A DNA stretch of 64,000 nucleotides from Prevotella lacticifex (GCF_019973375.1 NZ_BPTV01000002.1:62001-126000); one strand, 5' to 3'; counted from the first letter of the stretch, positions 7,857-17,790 are shown. Made by a program: numbers and translations. The notes: generated by a model from the letters alone, not told the origin.

Positions 7857-9401
7857 TTACTCCCACTCGATAGTTGCTGGCGGTTTTGAGCTGACATCAT
7901 AGCATACGCGGTTGACGCCCTTCACCTTTCTTATTATCTCATTAGAGACATCAGCGAGGAAGTCGTAGGGCAGATGGGCCCAGTCAGCGGTCATAGCGTC
8001 CATACTCGTCACAGCGCGCAAAGCCACCGGATGCTCGTAGGTGCGCTCGTCGCCCATCACTCCGACGGAGCGGATAGTGCTGAGGAGCACGGTACCGGCT
8101 TGCCATACGTGGTCGTAGAGTTCTGTGCCGTCGTCCATCTTGTAGTCGTGCATTTTCTCGATGTATATGTCGTCGGCATCCTGAAGGATACGCACTTTCT
8201 CACGAGTGATATCGCCGAGGATGCGGACAGCCAATCCCGGTCCGGGGAACGGATGGCGCTTGATGAGCCGCTCGGGCATTCCCAACTGATGACCCACACG
8301 ACGCACCTCGTCCTTGAACAGCCACTTCAGCGGTTCACAGAGCTGAAGCTTCATGTCCTTGGGCAGTCCACCGACGTTGTGGTGACTCTTGATGGTCATT
8401 CCCGTAATGCTCAGCGACTCGATGCGGTCGGGGTAGATAGTGCCCTGGGCAAGCCACTTGGCATCAGTAATCTTCTGAGCCTCAGCGTTGAACACCTCCA
8501 CGAAGTCGCGGCCGATAATCTTACGCTTCTTCTCGGGGTCGGTGACACCTTCGAGGTCGCTGAAGAACTTCTCGCTTGCGTCAACGCCTATAACGTTGAG
8601 TCCGAGACCGTTATAAGCCTCCATAACTTTCTTGAACTCGTTCTTGCGGAGCATGCCGTGGTCGACGAAGATACACGTGAGGTTCTTGCCGATGGCACGA
8701 TGAAGCAGTGTAGCACAGACACTGGAGTCGACACCGCCACTGAGTCCGAGGATTACGCGGTCGTCGCCAATCTGCTCACGTAGCTCCATCACCGTCGACT
8801 CGATGAAGCTTGCGGGACTCCACTCCTGTCGTGAGCCGCAGATGTCGACAACGAAGTTGCGCAGGAGTTCCTTGCCCTGTGTGGTGTGAAAAACCTCGGG
8901 ATGGAACTGTACGCACCAGACGCGCTCGTCGTCGTTGGCGAAAGCAGCGTTGTGCACGTCGCCCGTAGAGCCAATGACATGGAATCCGTCGGGGATGGCG
9001 GTGATGGTGTCGCCATGGCTCATCCACACCTGTGACCCTTTCTTAAAGCCTTTGAATATCGGCGACGAGGTGTCGACAGTGTCGAGATTGGCACGGCCAT
9101 ACTCGCGGGTGCCGGTCTGCTCCACCTTTCCTCCACCGGAATAAGCGATGAACTGGGCACCATAGCAGATGCCGAGCACCGGCAGCCGACCGACAAACTG
9201 GCTCAAGTCGACCTTGAAAGCCTCCTTGTCGTGGACGGAGAAGGGACTTCCCGAGAGGATGACGCCGATAACACTGGGGTCGTCCTTAGGAAATTTGTTG
9301 TAGGGCAGAATCTCGCAGAAGGTGTCGAGCTCGCGCACACGACGGCCGATGAGCTGCGTGGTCTGTGAGCCAAAGTCAAGAATAATAATCTTCTGTTGCA
9401 T
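7857..9401 (-). CDS. guaA: GMP synthase (glutamine-hydrolysing)
   Basis: 514 residues, the full usual length. It converts XMP to GMP using glutamine and ATP in the cytoplasm. The class I glutamine amidotransferase domain (about 1-190) shows GICYGAQ with the nucleophile Cys near residue 79 and the CVQFHPE histidine/glutamate motif. The ATP-pyrophosphatase domain shows [11 protein letters not shown] near 217. The dimerisation end finishes with [11 protein letters not shown], as in known GuaA. It starts 1 bp after the stop of the upstream nucleotidyltransferase gene, so the two are co-transcribed and perhaps translationally coupled. Confidence 0.97.
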   Translation of the reverse strand: MQQKIIILDFGSQTTQLIGRRVRELDTFCEILPYNKFPKDDPSVIGVILSGSPFSVHDKEAFKVDLSQFVGRLPVLGICYGAQFIAYSGGGKVEQTGTREYGRANLDTVDTSSPIFKGFKKGSQVWMSHGDTITAIPDGFHVIGSTGDVHNAAFANDDERVWCVQFHPEVFHTTQGKELLRNFVVDICGSRQEWSPASFIESTVMELREQIGDDRVILGLSGGVDSSVCATLLHRAIGKNLTCIFVDHGMLRKNEFKKVMEAYNGLGLNVIGVDASEKFFSDLEGVTDPEKKRKIIGRDFVEVFNAEAQKITDAKWLAQGTIYPDRIESLSITGMTIKSHHNVGGLPKDMKLQLCEPLKWLFKDEVRRVGHQLGMPERLIKRHPFPGPGLAVRILGDITREKVRILQDADDIYIEKMHDYKMDDGTELYDHVWQAGTVLLSTIRSVGVMGDERTYEHPVALRAVTSMDAMTADWAHLPYDFLADVSNEIIRKVKGVNRVCYDVSSKPPATIEWE

Positions 9402-9402
9402 A

Positions 9403-10239
9403 TTATTTGTGTTGAATACGTTTCAGAGTGTCAATTTTTCCCACATCGACGAGATTGAGATCCGGCTGCTCATAGCCTTTAATGAGACTCGTGGAGCAGT
9501 TGTCGAGATAGAAGTCGATGATTGGGAAAGCGTCGGGATAACGCTCCATCCGACTGATGAGGCGCGGCGCTATGCAATGGATGCCTGAGAAAGCGAGTGC
9601 CCGCAGACGGACGTGGCCGTAGCCGAGCAGCCGGTGCTCCACCTCGATGTCATCGTGATGGTCGGGGATAGTAGTGAACGTCGTTGGACTGTCGGCCGCA
9701 AATTCGCGCAGCCAGCGGTAGGGACTCTTCACTTGCCCCGTCTCGATATTCGTCCATCCCACGAGACGCATGTCCTCATCGAAGAGCAGATAGCGTTTCG
9801 TTGGACGCCACGAGACGAGGAGCGTTGCCGAGGCATCGATTGTTGATCCACTGCCGTAGTTGGCTGTCAGTGGACCTTCGTGGTAGAATTTGTCGAGGTC
9901 GGCGTTGCTGAGGATGTCTACATTATGGATGAGAATCTGCTCGTTGGCATCAAATAGCGGAGCAGCCTTGCGGAGGCCACCGCCGGTATCGAGGAGTTTG
10001 TCGCTCTCGTCCGAAATCTTTATATCAATGCCGAAATCATGAGTGCGCAGATAATCGACTATCTGCCCGGCAAAATGATGCACATTGACGACAATATGGT
10101 CGAAACCGGCAGAGCGCAATTTCTCGATGACATGCTCTATGAGAGGCTTGCCATCGACCTCGACCAGTGCCTTCGGCATTGTATCGGTAATGGGGCGTAG
10201 GCGAGTGCCTAATCCCGCCGCAAAAATCATTGCCTGCAT
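9403..10239 (-). CDS. Sugar-1-phosphate nucleotidyltransferase (MurU/GMPP-like)
   Basis: 278 residues, starting [16 protein letters not shown], the signature of NTP-transferase enzymes that join a sugar-1-phosphate to a nucleotide. [14 protein letters not shown] supplies the conserved lysine and a further NVDILSNAD segment supplies the metal-binding Asp. The short length, without a left-handed beta-helix domain, fits MurU-type or GDP-mannose pyrophosphorylase-like enzymes. A kinase partner (AmgK) is not adjacent, so the substrate is uncertain. It forms a two-gene leftward unit with guaA. Confidence 0.85.
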   Translation of the reverse strand: MQAMIFAAGLGTRLRPITDTMPKALVEVDGKPLIEHVIEKLRSAGFDHIVVNVHHFAGQIVDYLRTHDFGIDIKISDESDKLLDTGGGLRKAAPLFDANEQILIHNVDILSNADLDKFYHEGPLTANYGSGSTIDASATLLVSWRPTKRYLLFDEDMRLVGWTNIETGQVKSPYRWLREFAADSPTTFTTIPDHHDDIEVEHRLLGYGHVRLRALAFSGIHCIAPRLISRMERYPDAFPIIDFYLDNCSTSLIKGYEQPDLNLVDVGKIDTLKRIQHK

Positions 10240-10342
10240 ATATCTGTTTATAAGCCTAACCTTTCAGTTGGCGAAGTTACACAAAAAAATTAAATTACAC
10301 GCAATATTTGCCACTTTTCTTTCTTTTCGAGTTGTAGCGGAT

Positions 10343-10542
10343 TGAAAAATGCTCCGCTCCGCTTTCCGTTTCGAACTGTGGCAAGGGTGAAGAAGCTCCA
10401 CTCCGCTTTCCGTTTCAGCCCGTATTAGCGTGGAAGAAGCTCCACTCCGCTTTCCGTTTCAGCCCGTATTAGCGTGGAAGAAGTATTACTTCTCTTTCCG
10501 TTTAGGACTGTTTTAGCGTGGAATAAATGCTACTTTTTTGAA
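10343..10542. repeat. 44-bp tandem repeat, about four copies
   Basis: Units at 10389-10432 and 10433-10476 are essentially identical; those at 10477-10520 and just upstream (10343-10388) are diverged, and a fifth partial unit follows. Each contains CTCCACTCCGCTTTCCGTTT. A 44-bp period is not a multiple of three and no ORF runs through it. It fills most of the 315-bp gap (10240-10554) between the nucleotidyltransferase gene and the 3' end of dnaB. Confidence 0.85.
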
Positions 10543-10554
10543 TAAGAAGCGGCA

Positions 10555-12078
10555 TTAGAATGGAGGAGTATCACTGTCGGACGATAGCGATGGGAGCGGT
10601 CCGTCGTTCATTCTGCTGCCGATAATCTCACCGCCGCTGAACGGATTGTCGCCGTCGTCGGCCGGAAGCTGTGTGAAGTCCTCATCATCAGGATTGGCAA
10701 AGCGCGTGAACTCGCCACGGAACCGCAGTGTTACGTCGGCTGTGGCACCCTTACGGTGCTTGGCAATGATGATCTTCGCCATACCGTGCATATCGTTGCC
10801 GTTGGCATCCTCATAAATATGGTAGTATTCGGGACGGTGGACGAAGAGCACCATATCGGCATCCTGCTCGATAGCTCCCGACTCACGGAGGTCACTGAGC
10901 TGCGGCACCTTACCATCGGGACCCTCACGCTGTTCTACGGTACGGTTCAACTGCGACAGGGCGAGGATTGGGATGTTCAGCTCCTTGGCCAGACCCTTCA
11001 GCGACCGTGATATCGTAGAGACCTCCTCCTGACGGCTGTTGAAGCGCATACCGTTGGCATTCATCAGCTGGAGATAGTCGATCATGATAATCTTCACGTC
11101 GTGCTCGCGGACGAGGCGGCGCGCTTTGGTGCGGAGCTCAAAGATACTCAGCCCCGGGGTGTCGTCGACAAACAACGGTGCTCCCGAGAGTTTCTGGATA
11201 TTCTTATCGAAGCGTTCCCACTCGTCAGCGGTAAGGTCACCACGCAGAATCTTCGTTCCCGAGATGGAACAGACATTAGAGATGATTCGGTTGACGAGCT
11301 GCACGCTGTTCATCTCGAGCGAGAAGAACGCCACAGGCTGCCGCAGGTCGACAGCGATATTCTTGGCAATGCTCAGGGCGAACGACGTCTTACCCATGGC
11401 CGGTCGTCCGGCTATAATCACGAGGTCGGAGGGTTGCCATCCGGCAGTGATGCGATCGAGCTCATGGTATCCGCTCGGCACACCGGTGAGTCCCTTCGAG
11501 TTGGCGGCCTGCATCAGCACGTCGTGAGCCTGCTTGACGATGGCATCGATCTGCTGGAAGTCCTGAGTCATGTTCGTCTGCGAAATCTCAAAGAGCTTTC
11601 CCTCAGCCTTCTGCATGAGGTCGTCGACATCGACGGTCTCGTCGAAGGCATCGGTCTCAATCATCGACGCAAACTGAATGAGCTGACGGGCGAGGAACTT
11701 CTGCTGGAGGATGCGGGCATGATATTCGATATGCGCCGAGCTCGCCACCTGGCTCGACAGTTCGACGATATATCCAGGACCGCCGACTTCCTCGAGAGTG
11801 CCCTCCTTCTTGAGTTCCTCGGTTACGGTCATGATGTCGACAGGCTTCTCAGCGAGGTTCAGAGTCTGCACAGCCTTGAAAATCTTCTGATTGCGAGGCT
11901 CATAGAACGTCTCGGGGCGGATAATCTCCGAGACAACGGTGAACGCGTCCTTGTCGATCATCAGAGCACCGAGTACAACCTTCTCTATGTCCAAGGCCTG
12001 AGGCTGGAGATGACCGTAGTTAGTGTCGATGGGCGTCTGATTTCGACGGCGTGGTCGTGAATTACTACTTTCTGGCAT
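10555..12078 (-). CDS. dnaB: Replicative DNA helicase DnaB
   Basis: 507 residues from the ATG at 12078; an in-frame TTG lies 11 codons upstream but the ATG start MPESSNSRPRRR is preferred. The N-terminal helical domain (about 25-150) begins PQALDIEKVVLGALM. The RecA-like domain has Walker A GRPAMGKTSFA near residue 228, Walker B IIMIDYLQLM and the arginine-finger/C-terminal motifs KHRKGATADVTLRF. It unwinds DNA at the replication fork as a hexamer. No intein. It is transcribed alone, away from ispE, with a TACCTTTG element at 12122-12129. Confidence 0.97.
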   Translation of the reverse strand: MPESSNSRPRRRNQTPIDTNYGHLQPQALDIEKVVLGALMIDKDAFTVVSEIIRPETFYEPRNQKIFKAVQTLNLAEKPVDIMTVTEELKKEGTLEEVGGPGYIVELSSQVASSAHIEYHARILQQKFLARQLIQFASMIETDAFDETVDVDDLMQKAEGKLFEISQTNMTQDFQQIDAIVKQAHDVLMQAANSKGLTGVPSGYHELDRITAGWQPSDLVIIAGRPAMGKTSFALSIAKNIAVDLRQPVAFFSLEMNSVQLVNRIISNVCSISGTKILRGDLTADEWERFDKNIQKLSGAPLFVDDTPGLSIFELRTKARRLVREHDVKIIMIDYLQLMNANGMRFNSRQEEVSTISRSLKGLAKELNIPILALSQLNRTVEQREGPDGKVPQLSDLRESGAIEQDADMVLFVHRPEYYHIYEDANGNDMHGMAKIIIAKHRKGATADVTLRFRGEFTRFANPDDEDFTQLPADDGDNPFSGGEIIGSRMNDGPLPSLSSDSDTPPF

Positions 12079-12121
12079 TGCTATAGTATAAGATATTTTC
12101 TCGTATGACAATTAAGTTTTG

Positions 12122-12129
12122 CAAAGGTA
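12122..12129 (-). promoter_or_regulatory. -7 element of dnaB
   Basis: TACCTTTG read leftward, about 44 bp before the ATG at 12078. Confidence 0.6.
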
Positions 12130-12153
12130 GTAAAAAAAGTGCGGTCGGATTAA

Positions 12154-12181
12154 TTGTCTACGATATTTTTTTATAACTTTG
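12154..12181 (+). promoter_or_regulatory. Promoter of ispE
   Basis: TTG at 12154-12156 and TAACTTTG at 12174-12181. It lies back-to-back with the dnaB promoter. Confidence 0.6.
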
Positions 12182-12237
12182 CATCATCAATCATTCGGAT
12201 ATCACTGTTAATCCATTGTTAATAAAAGACTAAGACT

Positions 12238-13077
12238 ATGATAACGTTTCCTTGTTGCAAAATCAACCTCGGACTGAACGTCGTGGGTCTGCGCGAAGAT
12301 GGTTTCCATAATATTGAGACCGTTTTCTATCCCGTTCCACTCACTGATGTATTGGAAATCAAGAAGATGGACGACCGCTTTCCCTGCCGCGGGAATATCG
12401 ACATCCACGTCAGCGGTGACTTTGAGGCCGGCAACGAGTCGGACAATCTCGTGGTGAAGGCCTATAACCTCATTGCCGCCGACTTCGACATCCCCCGCAT
12501 CCACGCCCATCTCTACAAGCGCATTCCCGTCCAGGCTGGTCTTGGCGGCGGTTCGTCTGATGCTGCTTTCATGATTCGTCTCCTCGACGAGAGATTCCGC
12601 TTGAACATGGGCAACGCCGAGATGGAGCACTATGCTGTCCAACTTGGTGCCGACTGTCCGTTCTTCATCAACGCTGAACCGGCTTACGCTACGGGCATCG
12701 GCGAAGAACTCGAGCCTGCTGATGATGCCGACGGCAATCTCGACGGCTACTGGTTAGCTATCGTTCGTCCCGACATTGCGGTGTCGACAGCCGAGGCTTA
12801 TAAGGCGATCACACCGCGAGAGCCCGAGAACAACTGCCGGATGGTCGTCAGACAGCCAATCGATACGTGGCGCGACAATCTCCGCAACGACTTCGAGGAG
12901 CCAGTATTCAAGATGCACCCCGAACTGCAAGCCGTCAAGGAGCAGCTCTATGACATGGGTGCCCTCTACGCACAGATGTCGGGAAGTGGATCGGCTCTCT
13001 ATGGAATCTTCAGGGATGCTCCCGCGGAAGTGGCAGAGACCTTCGAGGGAATGTTTACAGCCGTCGTGAGACTTTAG
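12238..13077 (+). CDS. ispE: 4-diphosphocytidyl-2-C-methyl-D-erythritol kinase
   Basis: 279 residues. The enzyme phosphorylates CDP-ME in the MEP pathway for isoprenoid precursors. The start CCKINLGLNVVGLREDGFH carries the Lys-Asn and His residues typical of IspE. The GHMP-kinase ATP loop PVQAGLGGGSSDAA is at about residues 98-111, and the C-terminal GHMP domain has AQMSGSGSALYGIF. The ATG at 12238 is well supported. It is divergent from dnaB and ends at a bidirectional terminator. Confidence 0.96.
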   Translation: MITFPCCKINLGLNVVGLREDGFHNIETVFYPVPLTDVLEIKKMDDRFPCRGNIDIHVSGDFEAGNESDNLVVKAYNLIAADFDIPRIHAHLYKRIPVQAGLGGGSSDAAFMIRLLDERFRLNMGNAEMEHYAVQLGADCPFFINAEPAYATGIGEELEPADDADGNLDGYWLAIVRPDIAVSTAEAYKAITPREPENNCRMVVRQPIDTWRDNLRNDFEEPVFKMHPELQAVKEQLYDMGALYAQMSGSGSALYGIFRDAPAEVAETFEGMFTAVVRL

Positions 13078-13085
13078 CAAAAAAT

Positions 13086-13130
13086 ATAAGGCATTAGGAT
13101 GTGGATTGTCCACAGTCCTAATGCCCTTAT
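13086..13130. terminator. Bidirectional terminator after ispE
   Basis: Long hairpin with arms ATAAGGCATTAGGA and TCCTAATGCCCTTAT around a GTGGATTGTCCAC inner dyad. It is A-rich on the left and T-rich on the right, between convergent ispE and the NDH-2 gene. Confidence 0.85.
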
Positions 13131-13270
13131 GTAATTATTCAATCTACATCTCTAATCAATTGAAATACAGAAGATAATCATAGGAACAGCGGAAATATTT
13201 AATAACCCCGAAAAGGGATTATTACTACGGCTCTCGCATCTGCTATGCCGCCCGCTGATTCATCCGAGTT

Positions 13271-14575
13271 TCACTTCTTCGACCTTAAAATCAGCCGCAG
13301 ACTCTGTTTGTAATTCACGTAGTTCCACATCCAGTTCAGCAGTACGAAGAACTTATTCTTCACACCGAGAATCGACCTCAGATGGACTACGAGCCACAGC
13401 AACCACGCTGTCAGTCCACCGAACTTCCACTTGCCAATCTCGGCCACAGCAGCCTTACGGCCGATTGTGGCCATCGTTCCGAGATTCTTATAGACGAATG
13501 GCCGTAGTGTCTCACCATGTTCCTCGCGGATGATATTCCGTGCTACGTTGGCAGCCTGCTGCAGAGCCACCTGAGCTAACTGCGGATGGCCGAGTTTCCA
13601 TTCGGGATCACCCTCGATGATGCTCTGGTCGCCGATGGCAAAGACATCCTTCAGTCCCTTCACACGGTTCATACGATCGCAAATCAAGCGTCCTGCATGA
13701 CCGACGACATCGGCAGGGATACCGCCGATAGCGTTGGCTCTCACACCGCTGACCCACACTACGCAGGCCGAGTCGATAGTCTGTCCGTTGTCCATCGTCA
13801 CCACACTGCCGTCATAATCGGTCACGCGCCATCCGTTGCGCACATGAACGCCCATGCGCTCGAGGTCCTTTTCAGCCTCCGCCGACGACTTTGCGTCCAT
13901 AGCCTTGAGAAGGCGGTCACCGGCATTGACGAGATAGATATGCATACGGTCGGCGAGGTCGGGGTAATCGCGTGGCACCACAAACCGCTTCATCTCGGCA
14001 AGTGCACCGGCAATCTCCACTCCCGAAGGACCACCACCGACGATGACCACATTCATGTATTTCTGCCGTTTCGCTGCACTCGTCTCCGTCTCGGCAATTT
14101 CAAGATTATGGAGAAGATGATTACGCAGGGCCATAGCGTCCTCGACAGTTTTCATCGGGAATGCATTTCGTTCCACATTCTTGTTGCCGAAGAAGTTGGT
14201 CGTGGCTCCCATGCCAAGGACGAGATAGTCGTAGTGGATTGTGCCTATGCTCGTAGCTATGCATTTTTCGTCGCTGTCGATGCTCTTCACATCGGCCATG
14301 CGGTAATAGTAGTTGTCGTAACCCTGAAAGAGCCGTCGTATTGGGAACGCGATATTGCTCGGCTCGAGTCCTGCCGATGCCACCTGATAGATGAGCGGAG
14401 GAAACTGATTGTAGTTGTTCCTGTCGACGACGACAACCTGGAGCCCGGCGTGGCGCAGACTCATGGCGAGTTTCAGTCCGCCAAGTCCGCAACCCACAAT
14501 GACGACCCTCTTCTGTCCGTCCCGCTTGATATTCGCTCTCATTGTTCCAAGTCCGGTGCTGTTGTCATTTCCCAT
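13271..14575 (-). CDS. ndh: Type II NADH dehydrogenase (NDH-2)
   Basis: 434 residues. A single-subunit, non-proton-pumping flavoprotein that passes electrons from NADH to quinone at the inner face of the membrane. FAD-binding Rossmann motif VVIVGCGLGGLKLA near residue 25; second NADH-binding Rossmann motif VIVGGGPSGVEIAG near 180; the conserved FAIGDQS follows. The C-terminus (about 380-434) has hydrophobic/amphipathic helices WLLWLVVHLRSILG for membrane attachment. An alternative ATG lies 11 codons downstream (MRANIKRDG). The cell also has the multisubunit Nuo complex (nuoN at the window end) and cytochrome bd, so NDH-2 is an alternative entry to quinone. Confidence 0.92.
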   Translation of the reverse strand: MGNDNSTGLGTMRANIKRDGQKRVVIVGCGLGGLKLAMSLRHAGLQVVVVDRNNYNQFPPLIYQVASAGLEPSNIAFPIRRLFQGYDNYYYRMADVKSIDSDEKCIATSIGTIHYDYLVLGMGATTNFFGNKNVERNAFPMKTVEDAMALRNHLLHNLEIAETETSAAKRQKYMNVVIVGGGPSGVEIAGALAEMKRFVVPRDYPDLADRMHIYLVNAGDRLLKAMDAKSSAEAEKDLERMGVHVRNGWRVTDYDGSVVTMDNGQTIDSACVVWVSGVRANAIGGIPADVVGHAGRLICDRMNRVKGLKDVFAIGDQSIIEGDPEWKLGHPQLAQVALQQAANVARNIIREEHGETLRPFVYKNLGTMATIGRKAAVAEIGKWKFGGLTAWLLWLVVHLRSILGVKNKFFVLLNWMWNYVNYKQSLRLILRSKK

Positions 14576-14693
14576 AATGTTATCTCCTATATTAATTCAC
14601 CCATCAGCCCACAAATATCGTACCACACTGCGATGAGGTAACAATTGTGGCGGTCGAGGTCACTGGAGAAACATTAATGATGCCGCTTGGCGT

Positions 14694-14785
14694 TATAGCT
14701 TTCTATAGCTTCTATAGTCTACTATAGTTTCTATAGTTTCTATAGCTTACTATAGCTTACTATAGCTTCTATGGCTCCCTATGGC
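14694..14785. repeat. CTATAG short tandem repeat
   Basis: About nine units of 9-10 bp of the form TATAGCTTC or TATAGTTTC. The last units overlap the stop codon of the hydrolase gene. A related stretch is at 24244-24311. Confidence 0.8.
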
Positions 14786-15702
14786 CTTCCAATCTTATTC
14801 CCTAAGAACTCGGCCGTCAGATTTGCCAACCGATGGATGTCCTGCGAGAATCCGTGGTCGAAGCCAGGCAGCTCATCATATTCACTGCCTTTCCACAGCT
14901 GATGGAACCGCAGCCCATAAGTGTAAGGCACTATGCGGTCGCCGGTACCATGGATGATACACGCCGGACCGTGATAGTTGGCCGCCGTCTCATAGATGGG
15001 CAGTCGGAAAGCCGTCCGCACGTAGTCAGCACCGAGTCGCAACCGTCCGCCGGCAATCTCGATTACTGCCGGTGGGTTCAGCGGATCGTACATCACACCG
15101 AAGGTATTGCCCCGGATAGCGTCGTCGCGGAGCACAGCAGCAGGAGCCATGAGCACCACCGCAGCCACGAGACTGTCGCCGAGCTCACCGGCAGTCATCG
15201 CTGCTACTACACCGCCCTGCGAGTGGCCTGCAAGGGATATACGTGTGGTATCGGTCCACGGCTGCTGTCTCACATATTTATATATACACTTCGCATCCTC
15301 AATCTCGTTGGGAACGGTCATCTCTTCAAATTTCCCCTCACTCTCACCGTGGCCGTTGAAGTCGAAACGCACTACGGCAATGCCACGTGAGAGAATAGAG
15401 TCGGCGATGGTCGACATAAACACGCCGTCCTTGCTCCCGCCGAAACCGTGCATGAATATTGTCACCGGTACGCGGCCCTTAGCCCCTGCCGGACGTTGGA
15501 TGATCGTAACGAGGCGACCCTTGCTGCCCATGACTTTAGTGCGGGTCTCAACGATTTTGCCCTGTTTGTCAGTTCCGCGGTCAATGTTCACTTGTTTTGC
15601 CGCAGCAGTCCTCAGTTGCTGTTCCACCACTGCCCTACTCGTTATTGGCACTACCGTCAGCAACAATGCCACAGCGATAAGAAGGAAGTCTCTTGTCTGC
15701 AT
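14779..15702 (-). CDS. Secreted alpha/beta hydrolase (esterase/peptidase-like)
   Basis: 307 residues from the ATG at 15702, which opens a good signal peptide (MQTRDFLLIAVALLLTVVP); the longer reading upstream adds residues with no such logic. The alpha/beta hydrolase core shows FMHGFGGSKDG (oxyanion region), the nucleophile elbow GHSQGG, and the charge-relay Asp and His in GTGDRIVPY and GFDHGFS. The substrate cannot be read from sequence; the family includes serine esterases and feruloyl-esterase-like enzymes. Its stop codon lies in a CTATAG repeat tract. A TACTTTTG -7 element is at 15764-15771. Confidence 0.85.
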   Translation of the reverse strand: MQTRDFLLIAVALLLTVVPITSRAVVEQQLRTAAAKQVNIDRGTDKQGKIVETRTKVMGSKGRLVTIIQRPAGAKGRVPVTIFMHGFGGSKDGVFMSTIADSILSRGIAVVRFDFNGHGESEGKFEEMTVPNEIEDAKCIYKYVRQQPWTDTTRISLAGHSQGGVVAAMTAGELGDSLVAAVVLMAPAAVLRDDAIRGNTFGVMYDPLNPPAVIEIAGGRLRLGADYVRTAFRLPIYETAANYHGPACIIHGTGDRIVPYTYGLRFHQLWKGSEYDELPGFDHGFSQDIHRLANLTAEFLGNKIGRP

Positions 15703-15763
15703 ATTATTCCGATTGCTCTTGAGCCGAAGAAAAAGTGCTCCGGCAATATTGATTAGTTCACTG

Positions 15764-15771
15764 CAAAAGTA
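15764..15771 (-). promoter_or_regulatory. -7 element of the hydrolase gene
   Basis: TACTTTTG read leftward, about 60 bp before the ATG at 15702. Confidence 0.45.
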
Positions 15772-15847
15772 CACAAAACATTTCAAAATACAAGCATTAT
15801 GGCACTAAAAGTTTCTGAAATATTCATTCGCACGCGTTTGCATTCAA

Positions 15848-16297
15848 TCATATATAGTAATATCCATCATCCGAACCACGTGTGGTCGCACGATCGCTAT
15901 CCCTTGAAACGGCATTATCCATCTGTGCACGAAACAGTTGAATTACAGTGTTCTGAGCCTTAATGGTTTCATCCTTTGCCGCAATGATTGTTTTCATGCT
16001 TTCTACTTGCATGCTCAGCGACTTGTTTTCCATCATCAGCCCCATGTTTAACGAAGTATTCCCGTCAGCATTCGACTGTAAGTTTTTGGCCTTGAAGCCG
16101 TTGCCCTGTCTGAAGTAATCGAGCGGCATACCGAAGAAATCGGCCAACACCTCAAGTTTCGAGAGAGTAATGTCCTTAGTGCGATGGAAATAGCCCATTG
16201 ACTGCTTGCTCTTGTTAAAGAGCTTCGTTATCAATTCTTTCTGACGCTCCTTAGGGAGCGAAGCATAGAGGTCGTCTATCAATTCCAGGTTCAACAT
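15848..16297 (-). CDS. Small HTH (XRE-like) DNA-binding protein with coiled-coil tail
   Basis: 149 residues. Residues about 5-65 fit a Cro/C1-type helix-turn-helix core: KSKQSMGYFHRTKDITLSK, then LEVLADFFGMPLDYF. A heptad-like segment (about 85-125, MENKSLSMQVESMKTIIAAK) could form a coiled coil for dimerisation. The C-terminus is Ser/Arg/Asp-rich. Proteins of this layout are common single genes in Bacteroidota; no target is apparent. It is not close enough to a neighbour to call an operon. Confidence 0.75.
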   Translation of the reverse strand: MLNLELIDDLYASLPKERQKELITKLFNKSKQSMGYFHRTKDITLSKLEVLADFFGMPLDYFRQGNGFKAKNLQSNADGNTSLNMGLMMENKSLSMQVESMKTIIAAKDETIKAQNTVIQLFRAQMDNAVSRDSDRATTRGSDDGYYYI

Positions 16298-16496
16298 TGT
16301 TGTTTTGTTTTAAGGGTTGCATTTAAAGCGACAAAGGCAGAAAGATGCCGCAAAGTTTCAGTCGACAAATTTACTATATTTTTTCCAAAAACATGAAGCT
16401 TATTGACAAAAACAATCAAATTTTCCAACCTCTGCTGCTCATCTCCCACCGCAATAAGATAAACTGAGCCGGCAACTCTTCCCCGCAATAAGATGA

Positions 16497-16527
16497 AAAG
16501 AGCCGGTCGCAGTACGGCCAGCTCTTT
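16497..16527 (-). terminator. Terminator after the secreted-protein gene
   Basis: Hairpin with arms AAAGAGCCGG and CCAGCTCTTT (one G-T pair) followed leftward by TTTCATCTTATT, about 45 bp past the stop at 16573. The loop side lies in a partial direct repeat of CCGCAATAAGAT (16449-16500). Confidence 0.75.
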
Positions 16528-16572
16528 GATGTTTCTCATAGTCAGATAATATTATTCAACTCTTAAATCACA

Positions 16573-17790
16573 TTATTTCACTATAATCTTCTTGCTGCTC
16601 TTACCGTCGTTGACGATATACATGCCCTTCTTCAGGTTCATTCCCGCAGCAGGACCGTTATATACATTCATGCCCTGGGCGTTATAGACGCTTACGCCAT
16701 TCGACTCCTTGCTCACCGGAGCGGTAATACCCGTTGGCAGACTGCCGTCCTTACCCGGAATCCACATGCAGGCCAACGAAGGACGGTTCTCAATGCCCGA
16801 GATGAGCGTTACCTTTCCAGTCTCGACATCGACCTCATAGAGGGCTGTGTCGTACTTCCGATTCGTGCGCCACTGCTTGTCCGACAGCGGACCGTAAGAG
16901 CCCCAGTCGTTGTAGCCCATACCGTTGTTGACGAAACCGTTCCAGTACATCTTGCCAGTGGTATAGTCGAAACATGCGGCCTGACGCTTGAACTGCGACT
17001 TCACACCTGATGGCTCGTACAGGTTCACTTCCTCCTTCTCACCATTCTCGTTCTCTACGGTGCGTGTCTTGATAAGTCCTGTAGTGCGGTCAAACTCCAC
17101 GAGGGTACCGCTGCTGGTCATCGAGAAGATACGTCCGTCGGGAGCACAAGCCAGCGTAACGAAGTTGTCGTAATATATTCCCGGTGTAATCTTCGTTATC
17201 TCCATCGTGTTCAGGTCGATAGTGGCCAATGCATAGCCGGCATCAGTGGTGTCGCCCTGCTGAACATCCTCGGGGTCGAGTTCGTCGGTGGGCACGGGCA
17301 GTGCCACATCAGTAAGATAGAACAGACCATAGACCTTTCTGTCGACGGGATTGTAACTCATTCCACGCGACTCCAGATTGGCCTCCTTCGGGAATGTAGC
17401 CTCACGAATCAGCTCACCGTCGGCAGCTTTCCACCACCTAACCTTGAATTCCATCTTCGTGGCATCATCGTCGCTCTCCCTCGAATAGACGGTCACGATG
17501 GTATCGTTGACGTACACGGCTCCCGAATTGGCATACATCAGATTGTCGCCGTAAACGACCTCCGATGTCACCGTGTCGGCCGTTACCGACAGTTTCCACA
17601 CCCCCTGGTCAACCTTGAATTTGGCTTTACCCGTTTCGTAGTCCCAGCCAAGGTATTCGTTGTGCGATGTTTCGCCGTCGTCATATCGTGCGTTAGCCTT
17701 AACACCTCTGAATTCGAGCGATTGTGCCTGTGTTGTAGCAGCGGAGCAGAGCAGTGCAGCCCCCATAAGGAATGATGTAAAAGTTCTCAT
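16573..17790 (-). CDS. Secreted protein with C-terminal sorting-type tail
   Basis: 405 residues with signal peptide MRTFTSFLMGAALLCSAATT. The body is beta-rich with recurring FDYTTGKMYW / IDLNTMEI / YEVDVETGKV segments, like a propeller built from calculated-value strands. The last about 60 residues end in GMYIVNDGKSSKKIIVK, which resembles the C-terminal domains that direct cargo through the type IX secretion system in this phylum. It shares style with the genes at 20353-22395 and 36900-39116. No enzymatic function can be read. Confidence 0.75.
   Translation of the reverse strand: MRTFTSFLMGAALLCSAATTQAQSLEFRGVKANARYDDGETSHNEYLGWDYETGKAKFKVDQGVWKLSVTADTVTSEVVYGDNLMYANSGAVYVNDTIVTVYSRESDDDATKMEFKVRWWKAADGELIREATFPKEANLESRGMSYNPVDRKVYGLFYLTDVALPVPTDELDPEDVQQGDTTDAGYALATIDLNTMEITKITPGIYYDNFVTLACAPDGRIFSMTSSGTLVEFDRTTGLIKTRTVENENGEKEEVNLYEPSGVKSQFKRQAACFDYTTGKMYWNGFVNNGMGYNDWGSYGPLSDKQWRTNRKYDTALYEVDVETGKVTLISGIENRPSLACMWIPGKDGSLPTGITAPVSKESNGVSVYNAQGMNVYNGPAAGMNLKKGMYIVNDGKSSKKIIVK

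Noticed and set aside
16291..16539. 82-codon leftward ORF upstream of the small HTH gene
   Set aside because: It overlaps the start of the HTH gene and the terminator hairpin at 16497-16527, and it resembles no protein.
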